DNA from: Devosia sp.
Lineage (GTDB): Bacteria; Pseudomonadota; Alphaproteobacteria; Rhizobiales; Devosiaceae
DNA: 64,000 nt
Assembly (NCBI RefSeq): GCF_028290625.1
Contig: NZ_JAQGJM010000030.1
Location: forward strand, 92,231-156,230
Direction of reading: 5' to 3'
Part shown: positions 17,677 through 28,630 of the stretch, piece by piece
Position numbering within the stretch: position 1 is the first letter of the stretch
Layout of the letters: every line of letters starts with the position of its first letter
Position numbers and translations under genes: made by a program
The notes under the pieces: generated by a model
Told to the model about the DNA's origin: nothing
What the model saw: the letters and a program-made list of their open reading frames with translations, nothing else
The model's database searches: none

Positions 17677-18650
17677 CAGTGACCAAGCTTTGCCAGGCGA
17701 GCGGCTTTGAGGGCGGCAAAGTCCTCGCCGGCATGGTGGGACGAGCGCGTCAGCGGGCTCGATGAGACCAGCGAAAAGCCCTTGGCGGTCGCCACGGTGG
17801 CGAACGACTTGAACTCATCAGGTGTGACGAAGCGGATCAGGGGATGGTGCTTCTTGGTCGGCTGCAGGTATTGGCCAATGGTCAGGAAATCCACATCGGC
17901 CGAACGCAGGTCGTCCATGAGCTGCAGCACTTCGTTGCGCTCTTCGCCAAGGCCAACCATGATCCCCGACTTGGTGAACATAGTGGGGTCGAGTTCCTTG
18001 ACCTTCTGCAGCAGCCGGATCGAGTGGAAGTAGCGGGCGCCAGGGCGAACCTTAAGGTACTTGGACGGCACGGTTTCCAGATTGTGGTTGAACACATCGG
18101 GTTTGGCCGCGACGACGATCTCCAGGGCGCCTTCCTTGCGGAGGAAGTCCGGCGTCAGGATTTCGATGGTGGTGCGCGGGTTGCGGGCACGGATGGCCAG
18201 GATCACGTCGGCGAAGTGGCGGGCGCCACCATCGGCCAGGTCGTCACGATCCACCGAGGTGATGACGACGTGCTGCAGCCCCAGCTTCTCGACGGCCTTG
18301 GCGACATTTTCCGGCTCGTTCGGATCGAGCGGCCCGGGCATGCCCGTGCGGACATTGCAGAATGCGCAGGCGCGGGTGCAGATCTCGCCCATGATCATCA
18401 TGGTGGCGTGCTTCTTGCTCCAGCACTCCCCGATATTGGGGCAGCCGGCCTCTTCGCACACGGTGACCAGGCCGTGCTCGCGCACGATGGCCTGGGTTTC
18501 CTTGTAGATCGGCGAGCCGGGCGCCTTGACCCGGATCCAGTCCGGCTTGCGCAGGGTGACGGTATCCGGGCGGTTGGCCTTTTCAGGATGCCGCGGACGG
18601 TCGATGGAATTGTCGATGAGCGTAACCAATTTTTGGTCCTGACTGGGCAA
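17676..18650 (-). CDS. lipA: Lipoyl synthase
   Basis: Radical SAM enzyme inserting two sulfurs into octanoyl groups to make lipoyl cofactor. It has 324 residues. The auxiliary iron-sulfur cluster cysteines are in [12 protein letters not shown] and the radical SAM cluster is CTRACAFC. The C-terminal RSSH motif, also a cluster ligand, is visible ([10 protein letters not shown]). It sits 54 bases after the GlsB-type gene and is in the same strand block as pdhABC and lpd, whose E2 and E1-beta products carry the lipoyl lysines it serves. Confidence 0.97.
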   Translation of the reverse strand: MPSQDQKLVTLIDNSIDRPRHPEKANRPDTVTLRKPDWIRVKAPGSPIYKETQAIVREHGLVTVCEEAGCPNIGECWSKKHATMMIMGEICTRACAFCNVRTGMPGPLDPNEPENVAKAVEKLGLQHVVITSVDRDDLADGGARHFADVILAIRARNPRTTIEILTPDFLRKEGALEIVVAAKPDVFNHNLETVPSKYLKVRPGARYFHSIRLLQKVKELDPTMFTKSGIMVGLGEERNEVLQLMDDLRSADVDFLTIGQYLQPTKKHHPLIRFVTPDEFKSFATVATAKGFSLVSSSPLTRSSHHAGEDFAALKAARLAKLGH

Positions 18651-18703
18651 GAGCTGCCCGCTATATCGCTCCCAAGGCGTGCCGGTTCAACCCGGTCTAT
18701 AGT

Positions 18704-18952
18704 TTATCGCGCGATGACGCGCGCTATGATGATGACGACTACCGCGCCGATCGTTGCAGTGATGACCTGGCTCAGCAAGACGTTCTCGATCGGCAGCGAA
18801 ATCTTCGCTGCAGTCAGCAGATAACCCCCGACGAACGAGCCAATGACGCCAACGATCAGATTGCGCAGCAGCCCGCCGCCACCCAGCACGAAACCCGCCA
18901 GGGTTCCAGCGACAAGGCCGATGGCGAGGAAAATCCAGATTTCAGTGGTCAT
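18704..18952 (-). CDS. GlsB/YeaQ/YmgE-type small membrane protein
   Basis: 82 residues, three hydrophobic helices separated by short Gly-rich turns (GFVLGGGGLLRNLIVGVIGSF). This is the pattern of the transglycosylase-associated (GlsB/YeaQ) family, often induced by stress; the biochemical role is unknown. The start overlaps the stop of the oxidoreductase gene by four bases (ATGA). Confidence 0.85.
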   Translation of the reverse strand: MTTEIWIFLAIGLVAGTLAGFVLGGGGLLRNLIVGVIGSFVGGYLLTAAKISLPIENVLLSQVITATIGAVVVIIIARVIAR

Positions 18953-19989
18953 GCCATTACCTCAGCGATTTCGACCCATTCGCCTTCGCGGTTGGCTGAC
19001 AGGATGGTGGCCTGCACCAAGGCCAGGGAATGCAGGTTATCCTGCCCCGAACTGAAGCGCGCCGGGATCGAACCGCTTTCGATGACCTTGGCGACCGCTG
19101 CCAGCGTGCCGGTGCGATCGGCGAATTCGATCGGCTCCAAGGTTACCGCCTCGGGCTGCGCATCGCGCGCCCGCGTCGTCAGTCGGTCGGGACCGGTCTT
19201 GCCCATGAAGTGATCGCGAGAAGTCCACCAGATTTCGCCTTCGGAGCAATCCATGGTCCACTCGCCAGCCCATGGCGTCACCGGGCCGCTGCTCATCCAC
19301 GAGCCGCGATAGGAGACGATGGTGCCCTTCTCGAACTCGACTGTCGCCACCCCGATCGGATGATGGCCAAACGGGCTGGCCGCCGGGTTCCAGGTGCGGC
19401 AGGAGACGCGCTTGGGATTGTCGTTGAGCACCATGCGCATCAGGTCGAAATGGTGGATCGACATATCAGCCAAGAGCGGATCGGGCATGTCCCAATAGCG
19501 GTAGCCCTGGCTGGGGGCGTGGCGGCGGAATTCGATCGACACCAGATTGACCGGGCCGAATTTCTGCGCGCCGATCAGCTCGGCGGCGGCAATCGGCGCG
19601 GGCTGGAAACGATAGTTCTGGCTGACCATCAGGATGCGGTTATGCGCCTCGGCCAGCGCTACCAGTTCCTTGGCCTGGGCGATGGTGGAAGCAAAGGGCT
19701 TTTCCACCAGCACGTTGAAGCCCAGCTCCAGCGCCTGCTTGACCACCGGATAATGCGCCTCGGTGCGCAGCGTGGCGATCACCAGATCCGCTTCGGTGCC
19801 CTTGGCGGCTTCCTCAAGGCTGAGGAAACAGCGCTTTTCGTCGATCCCCAGCTCGGTCTGCACGCGCTTAATGGCTTCGGGATTGGCATCCACATAGCCC
19901 ACCATGTGAATAGCGGGAACTTTGGGGATAACTTCCTTGGTCCAGCTGAAACCCCAGTGTCCCAGGCCGACTTGAATGGCTTTGACCAT
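18949..19989 (-). CDS. Gfo/Idh/MocA-family oxidoreductase
   Basis: 346 residues from the ATG at 19989; the open frame extends far upstream but that part only mirrors lpd. The N-terminal Rossmann fold is visible as VGLGHWGFSWTKEV, and EKPFA near residue 95 is the conserved motif with the catalytic Lys of the family. The substrate is probably a sugar or cyclitol, but cannot be named. It follows lpd by 47 bases and overlaps the GlsB-type gene. Confidence 0.88.
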   Translation of the reverse strand: MVKAIQVGLGHWGFSWTKEVIPKVPAIHMVGYVDANPEAIKRVQTELGIDEKRCFLSLEEAAKGTEADLVIATLRTEAHYPVVKQALELGFNVLVEKPFASTIAQAKELVALAEAHNRILMVSQNYRFQPAPIAAAELIGAQKFGPVNLVSIEFRRHAPSQGYRYWDMPDPLLADMSIHHFDLMRMVLNDNPKRVSCRTWNPAASPFGHHPIGVATVEFEKGTIVSYRGSWMSSGPVTPWAGEWTMDCSEGEIWWTSRDHFMGKTGPDRLTTRARDAQPEAVTLEPIEFADRTGTLAAVAKVIESGSIPARFSSGQDNLHSLALVQATILSANREGEWVEIAEVMA

Positions 19990-20036
19990 GTGGATAACTC
20001 CTTGAAAACCTGTGCAATGCCTGCGGAAAGCGGCAG

Positions 20037-21476
<1,440 letters not shown>

Positions 21477-21506
21477 TGGGGCCTCCAGAAAGTCGATTGC
21501 GCCGGG

Positions 21507-22157
21507 TTAGAGACCCAGCATGGATTTGACGACGGGCACCAGGCCCTGCCCGATTGCGCGTGTATTGGCGGCGTCCAGATGCACGCCATCCAGCGGGTCG
21601 GGCCTGGCGACGGTCGAGGCATCGAAGAAGCCGGTGCTCAGTTCCGCCGCGCGGCGGGCATAGTGATAGGCGAACTCCGCCGATTCCTTGGCCGCATGCG
21701 GCAGGCCACCGAAATGGCCGAGCATGTCGGCGTTTTCGCTGTCGATCACCAGCGGTGGCGAGACGATGACGATGCCCGGCACCGGCTCACCCAGCATGTG
21801 GAAATGGCCACGGGTGAGTTGTACCAACCGGCGCATGCCGTAGGAGGCCATCAGCGCCGTGCCGAAAATGGCGGGCTTGAGGTCATTGGTGCCCAACATG
21901 ATGACGACGAGGTCGAGCGGGGCGTGGCTGGCGAGCAAAGTGGGCAGGATGTGCGCACCGTTGCGGTCGGCATCGGACGTGAAATCGTCGGACGAGGTGG
22001 TGCGGCCGCCCAGGCCTTCGGCGATGACGCGAACCTGGCGGCCGAGACCAGCCTCTAGGGCTCCCGGCCAGCGGTCTTCATAAGCATGACGCGGCCCGCC
22101 CGGCTGCGGATTGGCGCCATAGGTGATGCTGTCGCCGTAGCAGAGAATTGTCTTCAT
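21507..22157 (-). CDS. SGNH/GDSL hydrolase, copy 1 (MsAcT-like)
   Basis: 216 residues with no signal peptide. The nucleophile Ser10 is in CYGDSITYG, the oxyanion Asn in MLGTNDLKP (about 105) and the Asp-His pair in LDGVHLD near the C-terminus. The sequence between, including EGLGGRTT and LPTLLASHAPLD, resembles the Mycobacterium arylesterase/acyltransferase MsAcT. It overlaps the second copy upstream by four bases. Substrate unknown. It lies 30 bases before lpdA. Confidence 0.88.
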   Translation of the reverse strand: MKTILCYGDSITYGANPQPGGPRHAYEDRWPGALEAGLGRQVRVIAEGLGGRTTSSDDFTSDADRNGAHILPTLLASHAPLDLVVIMLGTNDLKPAIFGTALMASYGMRRLVQLTRGHFHMLGEPVPGIVIVSPPLVIDSENADMLGHFGGLPHAAKESAEFAYHYARRAAELSTGFFDASTVARPDPLDGVHLDAANTRAIGQGLVPVVKSMLGL

Positions 22158-22792
22158 AGACCCAACGCCTTTTCAACAATCAAGACCAGCGCCACGCCAA
22201 TCGCCCGCGTGTTCGGCCCATCCAGATGCACGCCATCGACCCGCGACGGGGTGGCGACGGTGGACGCATCGAAGAAATACGCGCCATTGTCCTGCGCCAC
22301 CTTGGCATAGACCGACGCCAGCTTGCGCCACTCCTCGATGCTGCGATCCATCACCGGAAGGCCATCGGGATTGTCGCTCGGGCCGCAATGGGGCGGCGCG
22401 ACGATGATAACGGCGGGCACGGTGCCACCCATGTCATAGGGATGGGTCTGCACGATCTGCACCAGCCGCCGCATGCCGACGGCAATGGCGCTGACCTTGC
22501 CGCAGATGAACGGCTTGAGGTCGTTGGAGCCCAGCATGATGACCACGGCGTCGAGCGGCGTATGCGTCGCCAGCAGCGTGGGCAGGACGCGCGCGCCGTT
22601 GCGATCCGCCGCGGTGCTGTAGTCGTCGAACATCGTCGTCCGTCCGCCCAGCCCTTCGGCGATGACGCGGGCCCGGCCGGTTAGCCCGGCCTCCAGTGCC
22701 GAAGGCCAGCGATCCTCATAGGCATGGCGCAGCAGTGTCGCCGCGTTGGTGCCGAAGGTCAGGCTGTCGCCAAAGGCGAGGACGGTTTTCAT
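22154..22792 (-). CDS. SGNH/GDSL hydrolase, copy 2 (MsAcT-like)
   Basis: 212 residues, a tandem paralogue of the neighbouring gene; about half of the positions agree by eye. The nucleophile Ser10 is in AFGDSLTFG, the Asn in MLGSNDLKP and the catalytic pair in VDGVHLD. HAYEDRWPSALEAGL is nearly identical in both copies. The middle region (VQTHPYDMGGTVPAV) is where they differ most, so substrates may differ. It overlaps copy 1 (ATGA), so the two are coupled. Confidence 0.88.
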   Translation of the reverse strand: MKTVLAFGDSLTFGTNAATLLRHAYEDRWPSALEAGLTGRARVIAEGLGGRTTMFDDYSTAADRNGARVLPTLLATHTPLDAVVIMLGSNDLKPFICGKVSAIAVGMRRLVQIVQTHPYDMGGTVPAVIIVAPPHCGPSDNPDGLPVMDRSIEEWRKLASVYAKVAQDNGAYFFDASTVATPSRVDGVHLDGPNTRAIGVALVLIVEKALGL

Positions 22793-22795
22793 GCG

Positions 22796-23305
22796 CTAGA
22801 GTCCTGCCTTTCGAGCCAAGTCAGCAAGGCTTGAGCGACTGGACATCGGAACTTGCGGCGGCGCGCTGGCGCGCAGCGCGAAGGGATTGCCCGCCGTCCA
22901 TTCCTTATAGTTGGCGGCACCTCCAAAGTAACAATCGCTACGGCCGTTTGCGGCGTCGAACTGGAAGCAAGGCAACTCCCACCCCTCCGTCAAGGTGGTG
23001 CTTGTCCATCGACCAGTCTGAATCGTGTCGTGTTTGGATGTCCACCACAACAGTTGCCCACCCGGTGCAGTGTAAAGGATCAGCGCACCCGTACCGAGCA
23101 GAGGCCGCAATGAACCAACGGCCCGTGAAGTAACGTCGATATGGATCGTTTTGTCGGCAAGCGTCGCACGTAACTCCCTCGCAGGCATACCCACCCAGTG
23201 ATCGACGTCGTGATAATCCATACGAACAATATCGAGCGCCTGAGCACTGCCGACGACAAACATACTCGCCGCCAAAAGGCCGATGATCCTAAGAATTTTG
23301 CTCAT
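22796..23305 (-). CDS. Secreted protein of unknown function
   Basis: 169 residues. A classical signal peptide (hydrophobic core LLAASMFVVGSA, cleavage near AQA-LD) points to the periplasm. The mature part is rich in Trp and aromatic residues (QLLWWTSKHD) and has two Cys (PCFQFD and RSDCYFGG) that could form a disulfide. I do not recognise the family. It lies two bases from pdhC on one side and three from the SGNH gene on the other, so it is inside the pdh operon. Confidence 0.7.
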   Translation of the reverse strand: MSKILRIIGLLAASMFVVGSAQALDIVRMDYHDVDHWVGMPARELRATLADKTIHIDVTSRAVGSLRPLLGTGALILYTAPGGQLLWWTSKHDTIQTGRWTSTTLTEGWELPCFQFDAANGRSDCYFGGAANYKEWTAGNPFALRASAPPQVPMSSRSSLADLARKAGL

Positions 23306-23307
23306 GC

Positions 23308-24687
23308 TTATGCCAGCATCATCACGGGATTTTCGATCAATCCCTTGAATACGCCGAGCACTTCGGCGCCCAGCGCGCCATCGACCGAGCGGTGGTCGCA
23401 GGAGAGCGTGACGGTCATGAAATTGGCGATCTTGACCTGGCCGGCATCGGCATAGACGCGCTCTTCGCCGACGCCGACGGCCAGGATCGTGCCATGCGGC
23501 GGGTTGATGACGGCCGAGAAGCTCTTGATGCCGAACATGCCAAGGTTGGACACCGACGAGGCGCCGCCCTGGTATTCGTGGGGCGCCAGCTTCTTGTTGC
23601 GGGCGCGGGTGGCGAGGTCCTTGACCTCTTCGGAAATCTGGCGGAGCGACTTGGTATCGCAGGACTTGACCACGGGGGTGAAGAGCCCCCCGGGCACCGC
23701 GACCGCCACGGCCACGTCGGATCGCTTGTGGTAGAGGATCGAGTCGCCGGCCCAGGTGGCATTGGCTGTAGGGACGCGCTGCAGGGCGACGGCCCAGGCC
23801 TTCATCACGAAGTCATTGACCGAAAGCTTGAATTCCGGCTTGCCGTCCTTGCCCTTGGGGGCGGTGGCGTTGATCTGCTCGCGCGCGGCCAGCAGCGCAT
23901 CGATCTTGCAATCGAGCGTCAGGTAGAAATGCGGAATGGTCTGCTTGGACTCGGTGAGGCGCGCGGCCACGATCTTGCGCATGCCATCGTTCGGCACCAG
24001 CTCGTAGCTGCCCTCGGGATAGAGCGCGAGGACCTGGGCCTTGGTCATGCCGGTCGGCGCAGCACCACCAGCGGCGGGTGCGGAGGCGGTTGCGGCAGCC
24101 TTCAGCGGGGTCTTGCCGGACTTGGCGGCTTCGACGTCGGACTTGACCACGCGGCCATGCGGGCCGGAGCCTGAAATGGCCGAAACATCGATGCCAGCTT
24201 CCTTGGCGAGACGGCGGGCGAGTGGCGAGGCGAAGACTTTGCCGTTTGGCGCATTCGAATTGGCAACTTTGCCGCGAGCTTCTTCAGTCCCTTTGGCAAC
24301 GAGGGCACCGATGTCGGGCTTCGCCTGAGTCGCGGTATTTTCGCGCATCGTCGCGCCGGCGTCGGCCTGCGGGGCCGGTTCGGCCTTGGCTTCGGGCTTC
24401 GGCGCCGGCGCAGCCTTGGGCGCGCCGATTGCGTCAGCACTTTCGCCCTCTTGCAGCAGAATGGCTATCACTGCGTTAACTTTGACGTTGTCGGTGCCCT
24501 CGGCAACGAGGATCTTGCCGATTGTGCCTTCATCGACGGCTTCGACTTCCATCGTCGCCTTGTCGGTCTCGATTTCGGCGATCACGTCGCCCGAGGAAAC
24601 GCTATCGCCCTCCTTGACGTGCCACTTGGCAAGCTTGCCCTCTTCCATGGTCGGGGAGAGCGCCGGCATAGTAATTTCAATCGGCAT
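23308..24687 (-). CDS. pdhC: Pyruvate dehydrogenase E2, dihydrolipoyl acetyltransferase
   Basis: Core of the pyruvate dehydrogenase complex, transferring acetyl groups to CoA. It has 459 residues. One lipoyl domain with Lys43 in [12 protein letters not shown], an Ala/Pro-rich linker, a subunit-binding domain ([19 protein letters not shown]) and the catalytic domain ending in [12 protein letters not shown], which contains the active-site His. The start has a strong GGGAGG ribosome site. A 112-residue gene separates it from pdhB. Confidence 0.97.
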   Translation of the reverse strand: MPIEITMPALSPTMEEGKLAKWHVKEGDSVSSGDVIAEIETDKATMEVEAVDEGTIGKILVAEGTDNVKVNAVIAILLQEGESADAIGAPKAAPAPKPEAKAEPAPQADAGATMRENTATQAKPDIGALVAKGTEEARGKVANSNAPNGKVFASPLARRLAKEAGIDVSAISGSGPHGRVVKSDVEAAKSGKTPLKAAATASAPAAGGAAPTGMTKAQVLALYPEGSYELVPNDGMRKIVAARLTESKQTIPHFYLTLDCKIDALLAAREQINATAPKGKDGKPEFKLSVNDFVMKAWAVALQRVPTANATWAGDSILYHKRSDVAVAVAVPGGLFTPVVKSCDTKSLRQISEEVKDLATRARNKKLAPHEYQGGASSVSNLGMFGIKSFSAVINPPHGTILAVGVGEERVYADAGQVKIANFMTVTLSCDHRSVDGALGAEVLGVFKGLIENPVMMLA

Positions 24688-24689
24688 CT

Positions 24690-25028
24690 TTACTCCTCCC
24701 AGAGAAGGTTGAATTGCTCAAGCTTGGATGGGTCCGTCATTATCTCGCTATGCTGGTCGTCCGACAGTTCGACGTACCCTGCGACGCCTACAACCCACTC
24801 GTCATAGTCGGTGCCCAACACACCAATATCCGTAGCCAGCAGCCCTACAACTATCTCATTGTCAGCCGGCTCATACTGCCGAGTTTCGGGGTTCAGCCAC
24901 TTTACTTTGGCTACCGCCCACAAAACCACACGATCTAGCTCGGGAGCATCTGGAGTACCCTTGACTCGATACCAATTTCCAACGGCAGAGGTGATCGATC
25001 CTATCGAGGCGATGTCATAGTTGGACAT
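24690..25028 (-). CDS. Small acidic protein between pdhB and pdhC
   Basis: 112 residues, strongly acidic, no signal peptide or membrane segment. It is rich in Trp, Asp and Glu ([20 protein letters not shown]) and I do not recognise it. It starts six bases after the pdhB stop with a GGAG ribosome site, and ends two bases before pdhC. Codon use looks somewhat less GC-biased than pdhB and pdhC. Size and charge recall small immunity or regulatory proteins, but this is only an impression. Confidence 0.65.
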   Translation of the reverse strand: MSNYDIASIGSITSAVGNWYRVKGTPDAPELDRVVLWAVAKVKWLNPETRQYEPADNEIVVGLLATDIGVLGTDYDEWVVGVAGYVELSDDQHSEIMTDPSKLEQFNLLWEE

Positions 25029-25033
25029 ACCGG

Positions 25034-26422
25034 CTAGCTCCGATACGTCACGGCGTTGACCGCCGCGATCACTTCATCGACGTTCGGCAGCGCCAGCTTT
25101 TCGAGATTGGCAGCGTAGGGCATCGGGACGTCCTTGCCGGTGACGCGCAGGATCGGCGCATCGAGATAATCGAAGGCCTGCTCCATGACGCGGGCCGAAA
25201 TATCGGCGCCGATACCGCCCTGCGGCCAGCCCTCTTCCACCGTCACCAAGCGACCGGTCTTCTTGACCGAAGCAATGACAGTATCGATGTCCAGCGGGCG
25301 CAGCGTGCGCAGGTCGATCAGTTCGACATCCAGCCCGGCGGCGACCAGCTTTTCGGTGGCCTGGGTGGCGTAGCGCATGCCCATCGAGAACGAGACGATG
25401 GTGACATCCTTGCCCGAGCGGGCGATGCGCGCCTTGCCGATCGGCAGCACGAAATCGTCGACCTTGGGGACCAGACCCGTCGAGCCGTAGAGGATTTCGT
25501 TTTCGAGGAACACGACCGGGTTGGGCGAACGGATCGCCGCTTTCAGCAGGCCCTTGGCATCGGCGGCGCTATAGGGCGCGATGACGGTGAGGCCGGGGAC
25601 ATGGGAGTACCATGCCGAATAATCCTGGCTGTGCTGGGCGCCGACGCGCGAGGCGACGCCATTAGGACCGCGGAACACGATGGGCGCCTTGACCTGGCCG
25701 CCCGACATATAGAGCTGCTTGGCGGCGGAGTTGATGATCTGGTCGATTGCCTGCATGGCAAAGTTCCAGGTCATGAATTCCACGATGGGGCGCAGGCCGG
25801 CAAAGGCCGCACCGACCGCCAGACCGGCAAAGCCATGCTCGGTGATCGGCGTATCGATGATGCGCTCGGGCCCGAATTCCTGCAACAGGTTCTGGGTGAT
25901 CTTGTAGGCGCCCTGATATTCGGCGACTTCCTCGCCGATGATGAAGACGTCCTTGTCGCGGCGCAGCTCTTCGGCCATGGCCTCGTTCAGCGCCTGGCGG
26001 ACGGTCATTTCGACCATTTCCACGCCGGCCGGCAGATCGGGATCGCCCTGCGCTTCGAACTTGGGGGCAGCGGGAGCCGCCGCAACCGTTGGCGCGGGAG
26101 CAGGCGCTTCGGCCTCGATCATGCTCGGAGCCGCTTCGGCGGCGGGCGCAGCGGCGGGAGCGGGAGCAGCCTCGGCCGTTTCGCCTTCGCCCAGAATCAG
26201 CGCGATGGGCGTATTGACCTTCACATTGTCGGTGCCCTCGGCGATCAGCAGCGCCTTGACCACGCCTTCGTCGACCGACTCGACTTCCATGGTCGCCTTG
26301 TCGGTTTCGATCTCGGCCAGCACGTCGCCGGACTTGACGGTGTCACCAACCTTGACCAGCCACTTGGCGAGCTTGCCTTCTTCCATGGTGGGCGACAGCG
26401 CGGGCATCAGAATATTGGGCAT
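25034..26422 (-). CDS. pdhB: Pyruvate dehydrogenase E1 beta with lipoyl domain
   Basis: Beta subunit of the thiamine-diphosphate E1. It has 462 residues. An N-terminal lipoyl domain carries Lys42 in [13 protein letters not shown], then an Ala/Pro-rich linker to about residue 130, then the transketolase-like E1-beta domain with [13 protein letters not shown] and [16 protein letters not shown]. The lipoyl fusion on E1-beta is a known alphaproteobacterial feature. It begins one base after the upstream small membrane gene ends. Confidence 0.97.
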   Translation of the reverse strand: MPNILMPALSPTMEEGKLAKWLVKVGDTVKSGDVLAEIETDKATMEVESVDEGVVKALLIAEGTDNVKVNTPIALILGEGETAEAAPAPAAAPAAEAAPSMIEAEAPAPAPTVAAAPAAPKFEAQGDPDLPAGVEMVEMTVRQALNEAMAEELRRDKDVFIIGEEVAEYQGAYKITQNLLQEFGPERIIDTPITEHGFAGLAVGAAFAGLRPIVEFMTWNFAMQAIDQIINSAAKQLYMSGGQVKAPIVFRGPNGVASRVGAQHSQDYSAWYSHVPGLTVIAPYSAADAKGLLKAAIRSPNPVVFLENEILYGSTGLVPKVDDFVLPIGKARIARSGKDVTIVSFSMGMRYATQATEKLVAAGLDVELIDLRTLRPLDIDTVIASVKKTGRLVTVEEGWPQGGIGADISARVMEQAFDYLDAPILRVTGKDVPMPYAANLEKLALPNVDEVIAAVNAVTYRS

Positions 26423-26830
26423 TTAGCTCTCCTGCCGCGCGAGCTGGGGCATTGCTGCCGCCCGGGACGCGGGAAACGGGATTAGATTCGCAAATTGCGC
26501 CGGAATGACGCGTGGATCGTTGATGAGGGCCGGCTGTTCGGCGACGGTAGTATTAGCGGGCGCCGTCCGGGAGCCAAGGCCACCGAGCACCACGCCGATG
26601 ACCACCAGCACGACGAACACGATGACCGAGCGTTGGTAAATCGCCAGGTGCGGCTTGGCCTCGGGGCCGCTCTTGGCCGCGAGGTCCTTGAATTTCCACC
26701 AGCCGAGCAGGAAAAAACCGCCCAGCCCCTGCCCCTTGGGCGACAGCCGGACAACGGACATCGCCTCACGCACGGCAACTGCCAGCGTGAGGAGAGCCAG
26801 AACTGCGACGACGCCGGCCAGGATGGTCAT
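26423..26830 (-). CDS. Small membrane protein between pdhA and pdhB
   Basis: 135 residues from the ATG at 26830, four bases past the pdhA stop. Two hydrophobic helices are visible: residues 1-25 (TILAGVVAVLALLTL) and about 72-92 (SVIVFVVLVVIGVVLGGLG). Between them is a short basic loop with FFLLGWWKFKDL. The C-terminal 45 residues are Ala/Pro-rich. No known family recognised. Its stop is directly followed by the pdhB start, so it is strictly co-translated. Confidence 0.7.
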   Translation of the reverse strand: MTILAGVVAVLALLTLAVAVREAMSVVRLSPKGQGLGGFFLLGWWKFKDLAAKSGPEAKPHLAIYQRSVIVFVVLVVIGVVLGGLGSRTAPANTTVAEQPALINDPRVIPAQFANLIPFPASRAAAMPQLARQES

Positions 26831-26834
26831 GACG

Positions 26835-27854
26835 TTATGCGCTGACCGTGATGTCGGTCCACAGCTCGGCCGCATCCGGCTCGGGCGCGGTGGTGGCGAA
26901 ATCGGCGGCCTCAGTGACGATGGCGCGAATATCGGCCTCGATCTTCTTGAGGCTCTCTTCGGTTTCGTAACCGGCCTCCAGGAGGCGCACCTTGACCTGT
27001 TCGATCGGGTCGCGCTCCTGGCGGTACTTGGTCACTTCGTCCTTGGTGCGATACTTCGCCGGATCGGACATGGAGTGACCACGATAACGGTAGGTCAGCA
27101 TTTCAAGGATGTACGGGCCCTTGCCGGAGCGAGCATGCTCGATAGCGCGCTCGGCGGCATCGTGCACCAGGCGCACATCCATGCCATCGACCTGCTCGCC
27201 GGGGATATTGAACGAAGCGCCGCGCGTGGACAGATCGGTGGTCGCCGCAGCGCGCTCGATCGAGGTGCCCATGGCATATTTATTGTTTTCGATGATGAAA
27301 ACGACCGGCAGGCTCCAGAGCTTGGCCATGTTGAAGCTCTCATAGACCTGGCCCTGATTGGCCGCGCCGTCGCCGAAATAAGCCAGGCTGACCGAACCGT
27401 CGCCACGATATTTGGCGGCGAAGGCCAGCCCGGTGCCTAGAGAAACCTGGGCGCCGACGATGCCGTTGCCGCCATAGAAGCGGTGCTCATTGGAGAACAT
27501 ATGCATGGAGCCACCCTTGCCGCGCGACAGCCCGGCTTCGCGGCCGGTCAGTTCGGCCATGACGCCCTTGGGGTCGAGCCCCATGACCAGCATGTGGCCG
27601 TGATCGCGATAGCCGGTGATCTGGGCATCAACGCCCTTTTTGGAGGCCATGGTGACGCCGGTGACGACCGCTTCCTGGCCGATATAGAGATGGCAGAACC
27701 CGCCGATGAGGCCCATGCCATACATCTGGCCAGCCTTTTCCTCAAAACGCCGGATCAGCAGCATTTCGCGATACGCCTCGGTCTCCTGCTCCCGCGAAAA
27801 TTCGGGAACATTGGACTGTGCCTTGGCCTTGGTGGCCACCGCCTTACGCGCCAT
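26835..27854 (-). CDS. pdhA: Pyruvate dehydrogenase E1 alpha
   Basis: Thiamine-diphosphate subunit of E1. The ATG at 27854 (MARKAVATK) has a GGAG ribosome site and gives 339 residues; an in-frame extension upstream is not coding-like. The ThDP motif GDGAANQGQVYESFNMA and the phosphorylation-loop region YRYRGHSMSDPAKYR are clear, and GKGGSMHMF is the substrate channel. First gene of the pdh operon proper. Confidence 0.97.
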   Translation of the reverse strand: MARKAVATKAKAQSNVPEFSREQETEAYREMLLIRRFEEKAGQMYGMGLIGGFCHLYIGQEAVVTGVTMASKKGVDAQITGYRDHGHMLVMGLDPKGVMAELTGREAGLSRGKGGSMHMFSNEHRFYGGNGIVGAQVSLGTGLAFAAKYRGDGSVSLAYFGDGAANQGQVYESFNMAKLWSLPVVFIIENNKYAMGTSIERAAATTDLSTRGASFNIPGEQVDGMDVRLVHDAAERAIEHARSGKGPYILEMLTYRYRGHSMSDPAKYRTKDEVTKYRQERDPIEQVKVRLLEAGYETEESLKKIEADIRAIVTEAADFATTAPEPDAAELWTDITVSA

Positions 27855-27967
27855 GACATACGCTCCGCATCGATTTGGATTTCTGTGTAGCCGAGTTGGC
27901 CATAGATCGGCACAATAGCGCAAGTCGCCCTGCCCTAGCAAGGACAGCACGGGTCACACAATCGTCG

Positions 27968-28366
27968 CTAATGGTCTATAACATCAGTCAAATTCGGGTT
28001 TAACTGAGTTTCAGATAATTCCGAATATGAACTGGAAGTCGGTTTACCGGTTACTGGATCGACCATGACGATGATGTCGTCGGCATTGGCCATATTGAGC
28101 AGCGCCCGCGCCCGCTCGGTCACCAGATCCGGATCGAGCCGCCGCGTATCCATCAGGCTGGCGCGGTGCTTATAGGCATCGATTTCGGCCTGCAGCGCCG
28201 ATGATCGCGATTTCAGAACTTCGATATCGGCGATGATCTGCTTGCGGTTCTCGATGCCGAATTGCCCGCCAATAGCGGAAAAACCGAGATAACCCTGAAA
28301 ACACAACAGCGCCGCGCTCAACGCGAGCGGACGCCAGATTGCACGTTTCTTGAGACGGGTGGGCAT
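27968..28366 (-). CDS. ftsB: FtsB/DivIC-type septum formation protein
   Basis: 132 residues: a short basic N-terminus, one transmembrane helix (LALSAALLCFQGYLGFSA), a coiled coil (about 45-75, IADIEVLKSRSSALQAEI) and a tail with DLVTERARALLNMA, the conserved FtsB/DivIC block. It takes part in the FtsQLB division complex. It sits 113 bases upstream of pdhA, the usual place in alphaproteobacteria. Confidence 0.88.
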   Translation of the reverse strand: MPTRLKKRAIWRPLALSAALLCFQGYLGFSAIGGQFGIENRKQIIADIEVLKSRSSALQAEIDAYKHRASLMDTRRLDPDLVTERARALLNMANADDIIVMVDPVTGKPTSSSYSELSETQLNPNLTDVIDH

Positions 28367-28630
28367 GGGCGAACCGAATTGGACAAGCCATTATGCCTGC
28401 CAAGGGTTTAACGAGGGGTTGCCAATACGATGGGATCGCAATCATATGCCTGCAATCTGATCCCCAATCTCACACCCCCCACCGGCCTTCCCGCGGACTT
28501 GATCCGCGGGCCTCTATCAACTCGGCACAAGCGGCGAGTGGCCCGCGGATCAAGTCCGCGGGAAGGCGGTGGCGGGGAGGGTTCGGGGACCTCTCCGGCA
28601 ACCGTCAGTATCTCGAGCGCTGGTTGCGCC
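28367..28630. other. Intergenic stretch without a gene, holds repeat A2
   Basis: 264 bases between the ftsB start and the Dabb stop. Apart from the palindromic repeat at 28479-28572 I see no gene and no clear promoter. Short frames over the repeat give peptides with RGLDPRA and RIKSAG, a known artefact of this repeat type. Confidence 0.6.
28479..28572. repeat. Palindromic intergenic repeat, family A copy 2
   Basis: Inverted repeat with arms CCACCGGCCTTCCCGCGG and CCGCGGGAAGGCGGTGG (one mismatch region) and internal hairpins CCGCGG-ACTTGAT-CCGCGG in both halves. Lies between two minus-strand genes. Confidence 0.8.
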
